Of a stretch of DNA of 64,000 nucleotides, positions 42,510 through 50,905 are shown in pieces; position 1 is the first letter of the stretch; the number at the start of each line of letters is the position of its first letter. Position numbers and translations under genes: made by a program. Source of the stretch: Alphaproteobacteria bacterium (GTDB lineage Bacteria; Pseudomonadota; Alphaproteobacteria; UBA6615); the NCBI GenBank assembly GCA_011087645.1, contig JAALLF010000014.1, forward strand, positions 1 to 64,000, read 5' to 3'. Under the pieces are notes generated by a model, which worked only from the letters and a program-made list of their open reading frames with translations, made no database searches and was not told the DNA's origin.

Positions 42510-43451
42510 ATGGAATCGAGAGGCGTCAAAGTGGCCAAATATAGTCAATTAGAATTGGCTGTTCAGGCCTATAAGACCGGAAAGAACATTACAGCTTTCC
42601 TCCGGGATTTGACCGACTCGGATTTCAATAGTGCGGAGATTATTGAAATTGCCTACGACCTTCAGGCCGGGTCGTTTATTGAATACACCGAAAATTACCG
42701 AGAACGCGTACAGAAATATTCGAAGGAATGTGCGGATATCGTTTCTCAATATCTAAATGAAAACGATACTCTTCTCGATATTGGGACGGGCGAAATCACG
42801 ACTTTGAGTCTGTTAGTCAATGAACTCATTGCATCACCAAGCGACATTTATGCGTTCGATATCAGCCTATCGCGCCTCATTAAGGGCATCGATTTCGCGA
42901 AAAGGGAAATGGGTCATTGCTATGACCGATTGAATGTATTCGTTGCCGATATCGCAAAAATACCGCGGCCCGATAAGTCGATAAATATTACCGTCTCCAG
43001 CCATGCCTTAGAGCCCAATGGAAGCATATTAGAGGCGCTCCTAACGGAACTATACAGAGTAACTCAAGATTACATTATCCTGTTCGAGCCTTGCTACGAA
43101 CTGAATAGCGAAGAAGGCCGGCGCAGAATGGATGACCTGGGTTACATTAAAGGCCTGGATGACACGATAGAATTATTGGGTGGGACAATTATCGACAAAA
43201 CAGAAATCAAAAACATCGCCAATCCCCTGAATCCTACCTACTGTTTTGTGGTGCAGCCGCCCCGCGCGGAAGAGCCTATTAGCCACACATCGAATTCGAA
43301 TACCTTCTCCGTACCCGGGTCAAACTATCCTATCCAAAAACAAGAGAACTTCCTGATCTCAAATAATCTCGGACTTTGTTTCCCGATAATTAGCGGAATC
43401 CCGATATTGCGAGAAGACACAATGATACTAGCAACGGCGTTGGCTAAGTAA
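42510..43451 (+). CDS. Class I SAM-dependent methyltransferase with a C-terminal Trm112-like tail, A+T-rich
   Basis: 313 residues. SAM motif I is 'DTLLDIGTGEITTLSLLVNE', followed by 'DIYAFDISLSRLIKGIDFAK' and 'NVFVADIAKIPRPDKSINIT'. The last ~40 residues ('LGLCFPIISGIPILREDTMI') resemble the Trm112-type tail of methyltransferases in nonulosonate and O-antigen loci. Base composition is clearly unlike its neighbours: 24 of 60 bases at 42541-42600 are G or C. This points to recent acquisition. It lies between pseF and a sulfotransferase gene, so glycan or Pse methylation is likely. The start may be a few codons inside (GTG at 42531, VAKYSQ). Confidence 0.8.
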   Translation: MESRGVKVAKYSQLELAVQAYKTGKNITAFLRDLTDSDFNSAEIIEIAYDLQAGSFIEYTENYRERVQKYSKECADIVSQYLNENDTLLDIGTGEITTLSLLVNELIASPSDIYAFDISLSRLIKGIDFAKREMGHCYDRLNVFVADIAKIPRPDKSINITVSSHALEPNGSILEALLTELYRVTQDYIILFEPCYELNSEEGRRRMDDLGYIKGLDDTIELLGGTIIDKTEIKNIANPLNPTYCFVVQPPRAEEPISHTSNSNTFSVPGSNYPIQKQENFLISNNLGLCFPIISGIPILREDTMILATALAK

Positions 43452-43598
43452 TTTTGGATTTCGAGTTTTTAGCTATCTCGCGACGGAAATATGACTCGAC
43501 AGTGTGTCTACGGCGTTATCGAGGCATGAAGCGAACCTCGGGGCAGGGCTCTGTATCATTTCGGCTGAGTTCGGCCGCGATCTCCACCAACGCCGGCT

Positions 43599-44813
43599 GT
43601 GGCGGCTGACATTTCCATGATGGCTCCACGCCAAATCTTTGTTACCGGCATGTTTCGGTCGGGAACAACACTCGTCGCGCGCATGCTCGCAATCCATCCC
43701 GATCTCGCCTTTGCCTCCGATCCGTATGCGCCGATATTCAAGGCTCTGCGGAATGCCGTTGCCGCGCATACAGTAGATGCACACAATGACGAGGAAGCGC
43801 CCCTCGATGACTATTATTTCGACACCGCCAAGTGCGACCTGTTCGAAGCGATACGGTCCGCGGATTTGCAGAGTTTGTCCGCACCGCACGACTTGGCGCC
43901 GCTACGCGAAAAGTTGGCGCGACAGTGTTTAAGCTACTCGCCGCGTATCGAGCCTTTACTGCCCAATCTCGATGGATCCAGTTTTGCCGAACTGATTGAG
44001 TCCGGCTTTCAACTTGTGGCCGAAGCATATGGCAATGGCGACGAATCGGCCGTCGGACTGAAAGAAGTTTGGAGTGGAGAGTTCGTGTGGCCGCTGCTTG
44101 CATGCTTCCCCAACGCCAAAGCCGTCGTCATGGTGCGGGATCCGCGCGCCGTCGTCGCGTCGAAAAATGTGAGCGCAGAAAAATATCCATGGCTATTTCT
44201 TGCACGCCAATGGCGCAAGCTTGCCGCGCTTGCTTGGCTCGCAAAACATGACGAGCAGCTATCGGGACGGGTACATTTGGTTCGTTACGAAGACCTCGTA
44301 CAACACCCCGATGCTGGCGTTTCTGAGCTGTGCGAAGCGGTCGGCGTTTCTTTCGACAAGCGCCTGCTAGATCCGGAGGAATACCGCGATGGAGATGGTG
44401 CGCCCTGGTTTCAGAATTCATCCCACTACAGCCAAGTGCGGAACTTCAATCGAGGATCTCTGACGCGTTGGCGAGACGTTTTGAGTACTGAAGAGACCGC
44501 ATTCATTGAGGCCATATGTTGGCCGGAAATGCTGCTACTCGGTTACGAATTGGAACAGTTCAATCCGAGACGGCCGGACAACACGACGTTCAGCTCGCCG
44601 CCGATCGTAGAGACCGACGATCTCGCCGGTTGGATTCAGCCTTACGGTATGGATGACCCTCAGCTTGTCAGTGAGGAAATGGCGCACGAACGCTTGCGGA
44701 CGGAAATGCTAAGCGGTCGCTCACAACTGTCGGAAGACAAACTGCGTGTGCACCTGCTGGACCCAAGTCTCCATCAGCCTTTGAAGGAGGCATTCGACAA
44801 TGGACATTGTTGA
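43599..44813 (+). CDS. PAPS-dependent sulfotransferase family protein
   Basis: 404 residues. The 5'-phosphosulfate-binding loop is 'QIFVTGMFRSGTTLVARMLA', and the 3'-phosphate-binding segment is 'AVVMVRDPRAVVASKNVSAE', both in the standard places. A C-terminal extension after residue ~300 is not recognised. It would transfer sulfate from PAPS, supplied by CysD/CysNC at 35.4-38.1 kb, to a sugar or other acceptor. The GTG at 43599 is the longest start; ATG at 43617 is equally good. It overlaps the next gene by 14 bases. The preceding 147 bases show no clear signal. Confidence 0.85.
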   Translation: MAADISMMAPRQIFVTGMFRSGTTLVARMLAIHPDLAFASDPYAPIFKALRNAVAAHTVDAHNDEEAPLDDYYFDTAKCDLFEAIRSADLQSLSAPHDLAPLREKLARQCLSYSPRIEPLLPNLDGSSFAELIESGFQLVAEAYGNGDESAVGLKEVWSGEFVWPLLACFPNAKAVVMVRDPRAVVASKNVSAEKYPWLFLARQWRKLAALAWLAKHDEQLSGRVHLVRYEDLVQHPDAGVSELCEAVGVSFDKRLLDPEEYRDGDGAPWFQNSSHYSQVRNFNRGSLTRWRDVLSTEETAFIEAICWPEMLLLGYELEQFNPRRPDNTTFSSPPIVETDDLAGWIQPYGMDDPQLVSEEMAHERLRTEMLSGRSQLSEDKLRVHLLDPSLHQPLKEAFDNGHC

Positions 44814-46113
44814 CAACCAGGCCCTTGAACGAATGCGCGAATTTATCTCGCGCTATTGGATGTGGAACCGCGTCCCCGTTGGCGACGACACAGCTAGATT
44901 CGTTCGTGATATGGCGGATCAATGGGACGCTTCGATTATCAGCGTACCGTCGGGTGCCGAATGCTTAACATGGGTCGTGCCGCCCAAATGGAGCGTGCGT
45001 GAAGCGTATATAGAATCACCGGATGGCGAGCGCATTGCAGATTTCGCGAAAAACCCGCTGTACCTGAAATCCTACTCCGCGCCATTCAGCGGCGAGGTCG
45101 ACCGCGACACTCTGCGCGAGCACGTATTATCCGACCCACAGCGCCCCGACGACCTGATCTACGACTACCGCGCTCAGTACCAATATGGCGAGCGGACCGA
45201 GTGGGGCTTCTCCTTGCCGCACCGCATCGTCGACAGTTTGCCTGAAGGAAACTATCGCGCACATATCGATGTCGCTTTTGGCGAGGGCACACTCGATGTC
45301 CTCGACTGGTATCTTCCGGGCGGGTCCTCAGAGACTATTTTCTTTGCAGCGCATACCTGCCATCCGGCCCAAGTGAACGATGGCATAGCTTGCATCGCAG
45401 TATTGATCGAGCTGTTTCTCAGGCTCGCCCAGCAACCGAAGCGACGCTTCTCCTACCGTCTTCTGCTCGGTCCGGAATATTTCGCCGGCGCCGCGGTGCT
45501 CGCCCACGCAACGGGTATTGAGAATCTGCGCTATGGATTTTTCCTCGACATGATGGGTAACGGACAGCGCTTTGGCTATTCGCGGTCTTACCGGGGCGAT
45601 AGTTTGGTCGATCGCATCGTGAGCCATGTTTTGCAGGCCAACACTGACGATTTCTTCGAAACTGATTACCGTAAACTATGGGGTAACGACGAGTTATTCT
45701 ACGATGGGCCAGACTATCGCATCCCAACCATTGGGCTCGGCCGCGACCGGTTCGTACATTACCATACGGACAAAGACGATCCGGAACATTGCGACTACGA
45801 TCAACTGCTCGAATCTGTCGATATCCTTTCTAAAATGGTCGAAATATTCGAGAGCGATGTGGTGGTGGCCCGCAATTATCGCGGCCCCCTATATCTCAGC
45901 CGCTACGGTCTCTACATCGACCCCAAGTTAGACCCCAATGGCTATCAACACATGCAAGAGATCCAAATCGAGATGGATGGCACGCGCAGCAATTTCGAAA
46001 TCGCGGAACGTCTCGGCGTAAGTCATGAATTTGTCACCAAGTTCGCAGAACAGTTAATTGCACATGGACTTGCACAAATCGTTGAAGACCGAAAGCTGGA
46101 TGTCTCCAACTAA
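44800..46113 (+). CDS. DUF4910/DUF2172 aminopeptidase-like protein of polysaccharide loci
   Basis: 437 residues. The order is an N-terminal part with an inserted DUF2172-like domain ('ECLTWVVPPKWSVREAYIES'), an M28-like zinc peptidase core and a C-terminal winged helix ('SNFEIAERLGVSHEFVTKFA'). Candidate zinc ligands are seen in 'FFAAHTCHPAQVNDGIACI' (His, Asp), 'LLGPEYFAGA' (Glu) and 'DRFVHYHTDKDD' (His). Such proteins recur in O-antigen and nonulosonate clusters, but the reaction is unknown; deacetylation or amide hydrolysis on a sugar is one idea. It overlaps the sulfotransferase gene by 14 bases and the PseG-PseH gene by 14. Confidence 0.83.
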   Translation: MDIVDNQALERMREFISRYWMWNRVPVGDDTARFVRDMADQWDASIISVPSGAECLTWVVPPKWSVREAYIESPDGERIADFAKNPLYLKSYSAPFSGEVDRDTLREHVLSDPQRPDDLIYDYRAQYQYGERTEWGFSLPHRIVDSLPEGNYRAHIDVAFGEGTLDVLDWYLPGGSSETIFFAAHTCHPAQVNDGIACIAVLIELFLRLAQQPKRRFSYRLLLGPEYFAGAAVLAHATGIENLRYGFFLDMMGNGQRFGYSRSYRGDSLVDRIVSHVLQANTDDFFETDYRKLWGNDELFYDGPDYRIPTIGLGRDRFVHYHTDKDDPEHCDYDQLLESVDILSKMVEIFESDVVVARNYRGPLYLSRYGLYIDPKLDPNGYQHMQEIQIEMDGTRSNFEIAERLGVSHEFVTKFAEQLIAHGLAQIVEDRKLDVSN

Positions 46114-47605
46114 CAATTTTGGCGGCGCGCGCCCCCGCAGTGCTGTCTTTCGGACCAGTGCCTCGCCCGAAATAGGCGGCGGCCACGTAACGCGCTGCCT
46201 CGCCCTTGCCGACATGCTGTCGGCACAGGGCTGGCAATGCACATTTGCAAGCGGTGAAAAAACGTTGCCAACCATGCCGGCACTCGCCGATTCGGCGCAT
46301 AAAATTTCGCGCGTCCTAGACGAAACAGCCGCCCCCTCAAAACGGGACGGCGCGTGGTCGCCTGAGGAATGCGATCTCCTGGTCTTCGATCATTATGCGC
46401 TAGATGCGGCCTATGAAAGCGCTTGCCGGCCATGGGCCAAACGCATCGTCGTTTTGGATGATCTTGCGAACCGTCCGCACGATTGCGATGTACTGCTCGA
46501 CCAGACACTCGGCCGACGCCCGGAGGACTATGAATCTCTAGTGCCTTCGCAGTGCAACCTGTTACTCGGCACGAAATTCACATTACTTCGATCGGCGTTC
46601 GCCGGCGCCCGCAAACGTGCCGCAACTGAACGAGATGGACAGTTGCGCAATGTTCTGATTGCACCGGGACAAACCGACCAGGCGGGACTCACGACCCTGG
46701 CCGTCACCGCCATTCAACAGGCGTTGCCAGATGCCGAGATCAATATCGTTGTGGGGGTGCGTAACCCGCAATTTGCGACATTCGACCAACCAGGCGCCGA
46801 CAATGTCCATGTACATGTCGGCGCCAGCGCAGAGGCGGTTGCAGAATTAATCACTAACGCAGATATTGCGATCGGCGCCGCAGGGAGCAGCGCTTGGGAG
46901 CGTTGCGCACTGGGCTTGCCTGCCGCGCTGGTAATTATCGCCGACAATCAGTCCGAAGTAGCTGCCACGCTTGAGGAGGCCGGGGCCGCCAAAGTCGTCG
47001 GCCGAGTTGAAAACCTTGATGTCGACACGCTGGCGACGGCTATCGAAAATTTGGCCGCAAATCCCGATTTACTTGTCCACATGTCTCAAAAGGCGTCGGA
47101 GATTTGCGATGGGCGGGGCACCTTTCGAACAATGGTGGCTCTAACCCCAGATCTGCCTGCCGTGGACGGATCAACAATTAGATTGCGCGCGGCTGAGTTG
47201 GTGGACGCAGCGCTGATGTATGATTGGCAGATCCATCGAGATACGAGAAAATATGCGCGCTGTGAAAGTATGCCACCGTTCCGCGAACATATGTCCTGGC
47301 TGCGCCAAAGACTGACGAATGCAGGATGTCTGTTCACCATTATCGAAAGGGACGGCGCGCCCGCCGGTATCCTGCGTCTCGACGCGTGCAGCGACGGATA
47401 TGAGATTTCGATTGTCGTTGCGCCAAACCGGCGAAATCAAAGTATCGGGGCCGCTGCCTTGCAGCTCGGGCGCGCACTTGTGCCGGGCAAGAAATTAAGC
47501 GCCTACGTGAAGCGCGAGAATACCGCGTCCGTTCGGTTGTTCGAAAGCGCAGGCTACCGGCTGGGATCGGACGGCATGTACTCCCACTTACCGTCTGCGG
47601 CATGA
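46100..47605 (+). CDS. pseG: PseG-PseH fusion: UDP-sugar hydrolase plus GNAT N-acetyltransferase
   Basis: 501 residues. Residues ~10-340 are a PseG/SpsG-type GT-B hydrolase ('ASPEIGGGHVTRCLALADML', 'DLLVFDHYALDAAYE', 'VLIAPGQTDQAGL', 'IAIGAAGSSAWERCALGLPA'). It removes UDP from the diacetamido-trideoxy-altrose. Residues ~355-500 are a GNAT domain ('IRLRAAELVDAALMYDWQIH', 'SIVVAPNRRNQSIGAAAL', 'YVKRENTASVRLFESAGYR') matching PseH, which acetylates the 4-amino group. The two steps flank each other in the pathway, so fusion makes sense. The ATG at 46100 overlaps the DUF4910 gene by 14 bases; the frame is open a little further upstream. Confidence 0.88.
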   Translation: MSPTNNFGGARPRSAVFRTSASPEIGGGHVTRCLALADMLSAQGWQCTFASGEKTLPTMPALADSAHKISRVLDETAAPSKRDGAWSPEECDLLVFDHYALDAAYESACRPWAKRIVVLDDLANRPHDCDVLLDQTLGRRPEDYESLVPSQCNLLLGTKFTLLRSAFAGARKRAATERDGQLRNVLIAPGQTDQAGLTTLAVTAIQQALPDAEINIVVGVRNPQFATFDQPGADNVHVHVGASAEAVAELITNADIAIGAAGSSAWERCALGLPAALVIIADNQSEVAATLEEAGAAKVVGRVENLDVDTLATAIENLAANPDLLVHMSQKASEICDGRGTFRTMVALTPDLPAVDGSTIRLRAAELVDAALMYDWQIHRDTRKYARCESMPPFREHMSWLRQRLTNAGCLFTIIERDGAPAGILRLDACSDGYEISIVVAPNRRNQSIGAAALQLGRALVPGKKLSAYVKRENTASVRLFESAGYRLGSDGMYSHLPSAA

Positions 47606-47615
47606 ATTCAGAATA

Positions 47616-48665
47616 GTGTCTAACGTCTTGCACATTAACGGACATAGCGTAGGGCCAAAGACGCCACCATTTGTGATTGCCGAATTGTCGGGAAATCACA
47701 ACGGCCAGCTCGGCAACGCGTTGCGTTTGGTGGAGGCGGCCGCCGAAGCAGGGGCGGATGCCATAAAGCTCCAAACCTATACGGCGGATACAATTACGCT
47801 CGATCACGACGGGCCAGAATTTCAGATTACCGAAGGCCTGTGGAAGGGGCGCAGCCTATACGAGCTGTACGATGAAGCGCACACGCCGTTGGATTGGCAC
47901 GCACCATTATTCGAGCGCGCCCGCAAATTGGATATTGTTGCGTTTAGCTCCCCCTTTGATCCGAGCGCTGTCGATTTCTTGGAATCACTGAATCCGCCCG
48001 TCTACAAGGTCGCGTCGTTCGAGTTAATCGATATACCTTTGGTCAAATATATTGCCGCGACCGGCAGGCCGATGATCATGTCGACCGGAATGGCCAACCG
48101 TGATGAGATCGAAGAAGCCATTACCGCAGCACGCGCCGCAGGGGCGCGCGAAATTGCCCTATTGCATTGCACGAGTGGATATCCCACCCCCCCGGAGGAG
48201 GCGAACCTCGCTACCATCAGCGACCTCGCAACGACGTTCGGCGTTGTCATCGGCTTATCGGATCACACGTTGGGAAATGCGGTATCGGTCGCGGCGGTTA
48301 GCCTGGGCGCCTCGCTCGTGGAAAAGCATCTGACTCTGTCGCGTGCTGACGGCGGCCCCGATGCGGCGTTTTCGCTCGAACCCGATGAGTTCAAGTTATT
48401 GGTCGACGATTGCCGCACCGCCTGGCGCGCACGCGGAAACGTAAACTACCAACAAACAGCCAGCGAGCAGGGCAATGTTCGATTCCGGCGATCCCTCTAC
48501 GTCGTTGCCGATATTGGCGAGGGCGAACCCTTCACGCGCGAGAACGTACGGAGCATTCGCCCCGGTTACGGCCTGGCGCCAAAACATTTAGACGGCGTTC
48601 TTGATCGCCGCGCCTCTCGTAATCTGACTAGAGGTACCGCGCTAAACTGGGAGATGGTCGTGTGA
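47616..48665 (+). CDS. pseI: Pseudaminic acid synthase PseI
   Basis: Condenses the 6-deoxy-AltdiNAc sugar with phosphoenolpyruvate. 349 residues: the NeuB-type barrel has 'PFVIAELSGNHNGQLGNALR', 'AGADAIKLQTYTADTITLDH', 'PVYKVASFELIDIPL' and 'PMIMSTGMANRDEIEEAI'. The C-terminal SAF domain ('GEPFTRENVRSIRPGYGLAP') is also present. 'SGNHNG' and 'TADTIT' are the PseI rather than NeuB versions of these motifs. The start is GTG at 47616, 10 bases after the PseG-PseH stop. It overlaps the kinase-like gene by 4 bases, placing those proteins in the same translational unit. Confidence 0.93.
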   Translation: MSNVLHINGHSVGPKTPPFVIAELSGNHNGQLGNALRLVEAAAEAGADAIKLQTYTADTITLDHDGPEFQITEGLWKGRSLYELYDEAHTPLDWHAPLFERARKLDIVAFSSPFDPSAVDFLESLNPPVYKVASFELIDIPLVKYIAATGRPMIMSTGMANRDEIEEAITAARAAGAREIALLHCTSGYPTPPEEANLATISDLATTFGVVIGLSDHTLGNAVSVAAVSLGASLVEKHLTLSRADGGPDAAFSLEPDEFKLLVDDCRTAWRARGNVNYQQTASEQGNVRFRRSLYVVADIGEGEPFTRENVRSIRPGYGLAPKHLDGVLDRRASRNLTRGTALNWEMVV

Positions 48666-49291
48666 GCACGGCGGCATATCGTCCAGCCACAGGCCTGCAA
48701 ATCGACGTTGAAGTCAGAGGTGATCGTGTTCGGAAAACATTCAATCGCGACATCCCAGGCAGAGCACCAGCGGATGAGAAGTTTGAACGCGAATATGCTG
48801 CCTATTGTCGATTCAGCGAGCTCGGTACGGATTTTGTTCCCCGGCTTATTGAGTGCAATCGGGCCGGGTTATGGCTCGACTTAGAGCGTATCGCCAACGG
48901 TCGAACACTCGTCGACTGGCTGAACGACGCGGCCCACAACAGCTTCGATCCGGTGATCACCCAGCTCATTCATATCGACCATTATCTACACAAACATCGA
49001 ATCAACTATTTGGCTGGTTCCCCTCTGGACGTGTTGGTGGCACACGATTACCGAGTCTATCTCATTGATTTCGAATACACATGGTTAGACGAGCGATTCG
49101 AGGACATCTTTTGTGAAAGCATGAACCACACCCGACTCGAGCGGGTTACGAACACCAGTAATCGAGATTTATTCATCGCTATGCTGGCTAGCCGGCGGGC
49201 CGATATCCGGCACTATTCACGCCGAAAAATAACGAACGCGGCTGTCCACCGGCTCCGAATTGGCCGCCGCAGAAAACTTGTCAGACGATGA
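48662..49291 (+). CDS. Kinase-fold (RIO/WaaP-like) protein with a degenerate catalytic loop
   Basis: 209 residues. It looks like a small protein-kinase-like fold of the lipopolysaccharide kinase type. 'LWLDLERIANGRTLVDWLND' fits the hinge region, and 'YRVYLIDFEYTWLDERFEDI' the DFG-like metal site. The catalytic loop that would read HGDxxxxN is replaced by 'NYLAGSPLDVLVAH', so the usual Asp and Asn are missing and it may be inactive or unusual. It overlaps both pseI and the following kinase-like gene by 4 bases. A paired role with that protein in modifying the glycan is inference. Confidence 0.6.
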   Translation: MSTAAYRPATGLQIDVEVRGDRVRKTFNRDIPGRAPADEKFEREYAAYCRFSELGTDFVPRLIECNRAGLWLDLERIANGRTLVDWLNDAAHNSFDPVITQLIHIDHYLHKHRINYLAGSPLDVLVAHDYRVYLIDFEYTWLDERFEDIFCESMNHTRLERVTNTSNRDLFIAMLASRRADIRHYSRRKITNAAVHRLRIGRRRKLVRR

Positions 49292-50190
49292 ATTTAGATG
49301 CGATCGAAGGCGCCGTCGGAGCAAAGTGTACAATTCAACCCTTAAAAAAGCAGCGGCTCAGCACATCTCGGCTTTTGCGCAAGTGGAAGATTCTCGGCGC
49401 CGAGCTGAGCCTGTCCCCTTATCGAGTCGATACTGCAGACGGACGAGAATACAAGCTGTTGGTTGCCGGCCAGTCCAATCGCCCGGCATTACAGGCGCTG
49501 TTAATCACCTATGCGGCTGTTGCCGAACTCGACTGCACACCGCGCCTTTTATGGCACAACGATTACGCCATTCTACTAGACTTCATACAAGGTGAAGTAC
49601 CTGACTTGCGCGAACCTGCGTGCGCGACCGAGTTCGGCCGCAGCCTGGCAGCCATATACCGGCTCGACAGCGACTATCTTCCCGCCTCCACCGTCTTGCG
49701 AACCGCGAATAAGTATATTGAAGATTTGATGTCTGTCGGCCTTTTTACATCCGATTTGGCCGACCGCGTGCGCGAAAATCTTTCTGCCCAATTGCCAGAG
49801 CGCTGCCGCACGAGTGTGGATTATGCCGATGTTCAACCTGGCAATTTCCGCTGGGATCGAAGCGGCAAACTCTTGTTTGTTGATATTGGCGGATTTCAGT
49901 TAGGGCGCCTCACTGGCGAAGGCTTCTTCGGGCATCCGGGCGCGTCGAAAATCCCCGAAGAACAGTTCACAACTGCCTATAAAGCCGCCGGAGGCCCTGA
50001 TGAAATATTCGAATTCAGGGACGCAATCATTGCGCTCAGCAGTTTACGGCGCGGCTCCCGTTTAGCTATTTGGGCCAGCGGAATGAAATTCCTTCAGCCC
50101 CGGCAAGCGCGGGCTTTCCGGGCGCGCGCGGCGACACTTGTCGACAATCTACAGGCGTTCTCGAACGCCACATCGGACCCAATCAGTTGA
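49288..50190 (+). CDS. Aminoglycoside-phosphotransferase-like kinase of unknown substrate
   Basis: 300 residues. The APH/choline-kinase-type catalytic loop is recognisable as 'VDYADVQPGNFRWDRSGKLL' (Asp and Asn kept, the usual HGD His replaced by Tyr), followed by the metal-binding 'LFVDIGGFQLG'. The N-lobe has 'YKLLVAGQSNRPALQALLIT' and 'DYAILLDFIQGEVPDL'. Unlike its upstream neighbour, its key residues are present, so phosphotransfer to a sugar or lipid-linked glycan is plausible. The 4-base overlap with the preceding gene suggests the two proteins work together. No substrate is known. Confidence 0.65.
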   Translation: MNLDAIEGAVGAKCTIQPLKKQRLSTSRLLRKWKILGAELSLSPYRVDTADGREYKLLVAGQSNRPALQALLITYAAVAELDCTPRLLWHNDYAILLDFIQGEVPDLREPACATEFGRSLAAIYRLDSDYLPASTVLRTANKYIEDLMSVGLFTSDLADRVRENLSAQLPERCRTSVDYADVQPGNFRWDRSGKLLFVDIGGFQLGRLTGEGFFGHPGASKIPEEQFTTAYKAAGGPDEIFEFRDAIIALSSLRRGSRLAIWASGMKFLQPRQARAFRARAATLVDNLQAFSNATSDPIS

Positions 50191-50212
50191 AATTCTCAAA
50201 GGTTCACTCACA

Positions 50213-50896
50213 ATGGGTTTTCTAAAATCACTCATACTGGCCGTGGCCAATCCGACACTTCGATTTTACCGCACGAAAATCGTCGGCCTGTCGCACCAGC
50301 GCAGCGATATGGCGCGGGCTCAAGAAAAATGGCGATTAATCGAGTCGGAGCTACCAGAGACGGCCGGCAGCCTTCTCGATATTGGCTGCAACGAAGGTTA
50401 TTTCACGCTGCAAGCTGCGGAGAAGGGTTGGTGTGGTTGGGGCATAGAGATAATTGAAAAGGCTGTTCGCTACGCCCGTCACGAGGCCGCCCAACGCAAT
50501 TTAGATACCGCGCTTTTCTTCAATGCGCCGCTAACGCCCGAAGCGGTGGAACGGATGCCGCATTTCGACGTAATCCTGTTCATGTCCAGTTTTCATGACT
50601 TTCATCAAGTGTACGGCGGCGCTCGTGCCTACGAAATGTTCGACAATCTGCTACGCGCCTGCCGACAGAAAATGATCTTGGAGCCTGCCAGCACAACCAA
50701 ACGATTTAGCGCCACCGAACCTGTTTTCAGCAAAGACAACGACCGTGAAGCAATTGAAGAGTGGGTCCGCACTTTGGTCGCGCGTTCGCCGGGCTGGACC
50801 GTACGTTATGTCGGAGAAACCGCTTATTCGGAAGTCGAACCCTATCGTTTCATGTTTTCAATCGAGCGCGCGCCGCAGCATCCGGCGTCAAGTTGA
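50213..50896 (+). CDS. SAM-dependent methyltransferase, paralogue of the gene at 54472
   Basis: 227 residues from the ATG at 50213 (AAAGG about 10 bases upstream). SAM motif I is 'AGSLLDIGCNEGYFTLQAAE', followed by 'CGWGIEIIEKAVRYARHEAA' and 'FDVILFMSSFHDFHQVYGG'. The N-terminal ~45 residues ('NPTLRFYRTKIVGLSHQ') and many core positions match the methyltransferase at 54472-55140, so the two arose by duplication. It directly precedes the ABC transporter gene. The likely acceptor is a glycan sugar; nothing in the sequence fixes it. Confidence 0.8.
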   Translation: MGFLKSLILAVANPTLRFYRTKIVGLSHQRSDMARAQEKWRLIESELPETAGSLLDIGCNEGYFTLQAAEKGWCGWGIEIIEKAVRYARHEAAQRNLDTALFFNAPLTPEAVERMPHFDVILFMSSFHDFHQVYGGARAYEMFDNLLRACRQKMILEPASTTKRFSATEPVFSKDNDREAIEEWVRTLVARSPGWTVRYVGETAYSEVEPYRFMFSIERAPQHPASS

Positions 50897-50905
50897 TCGG
50901 CTGAA

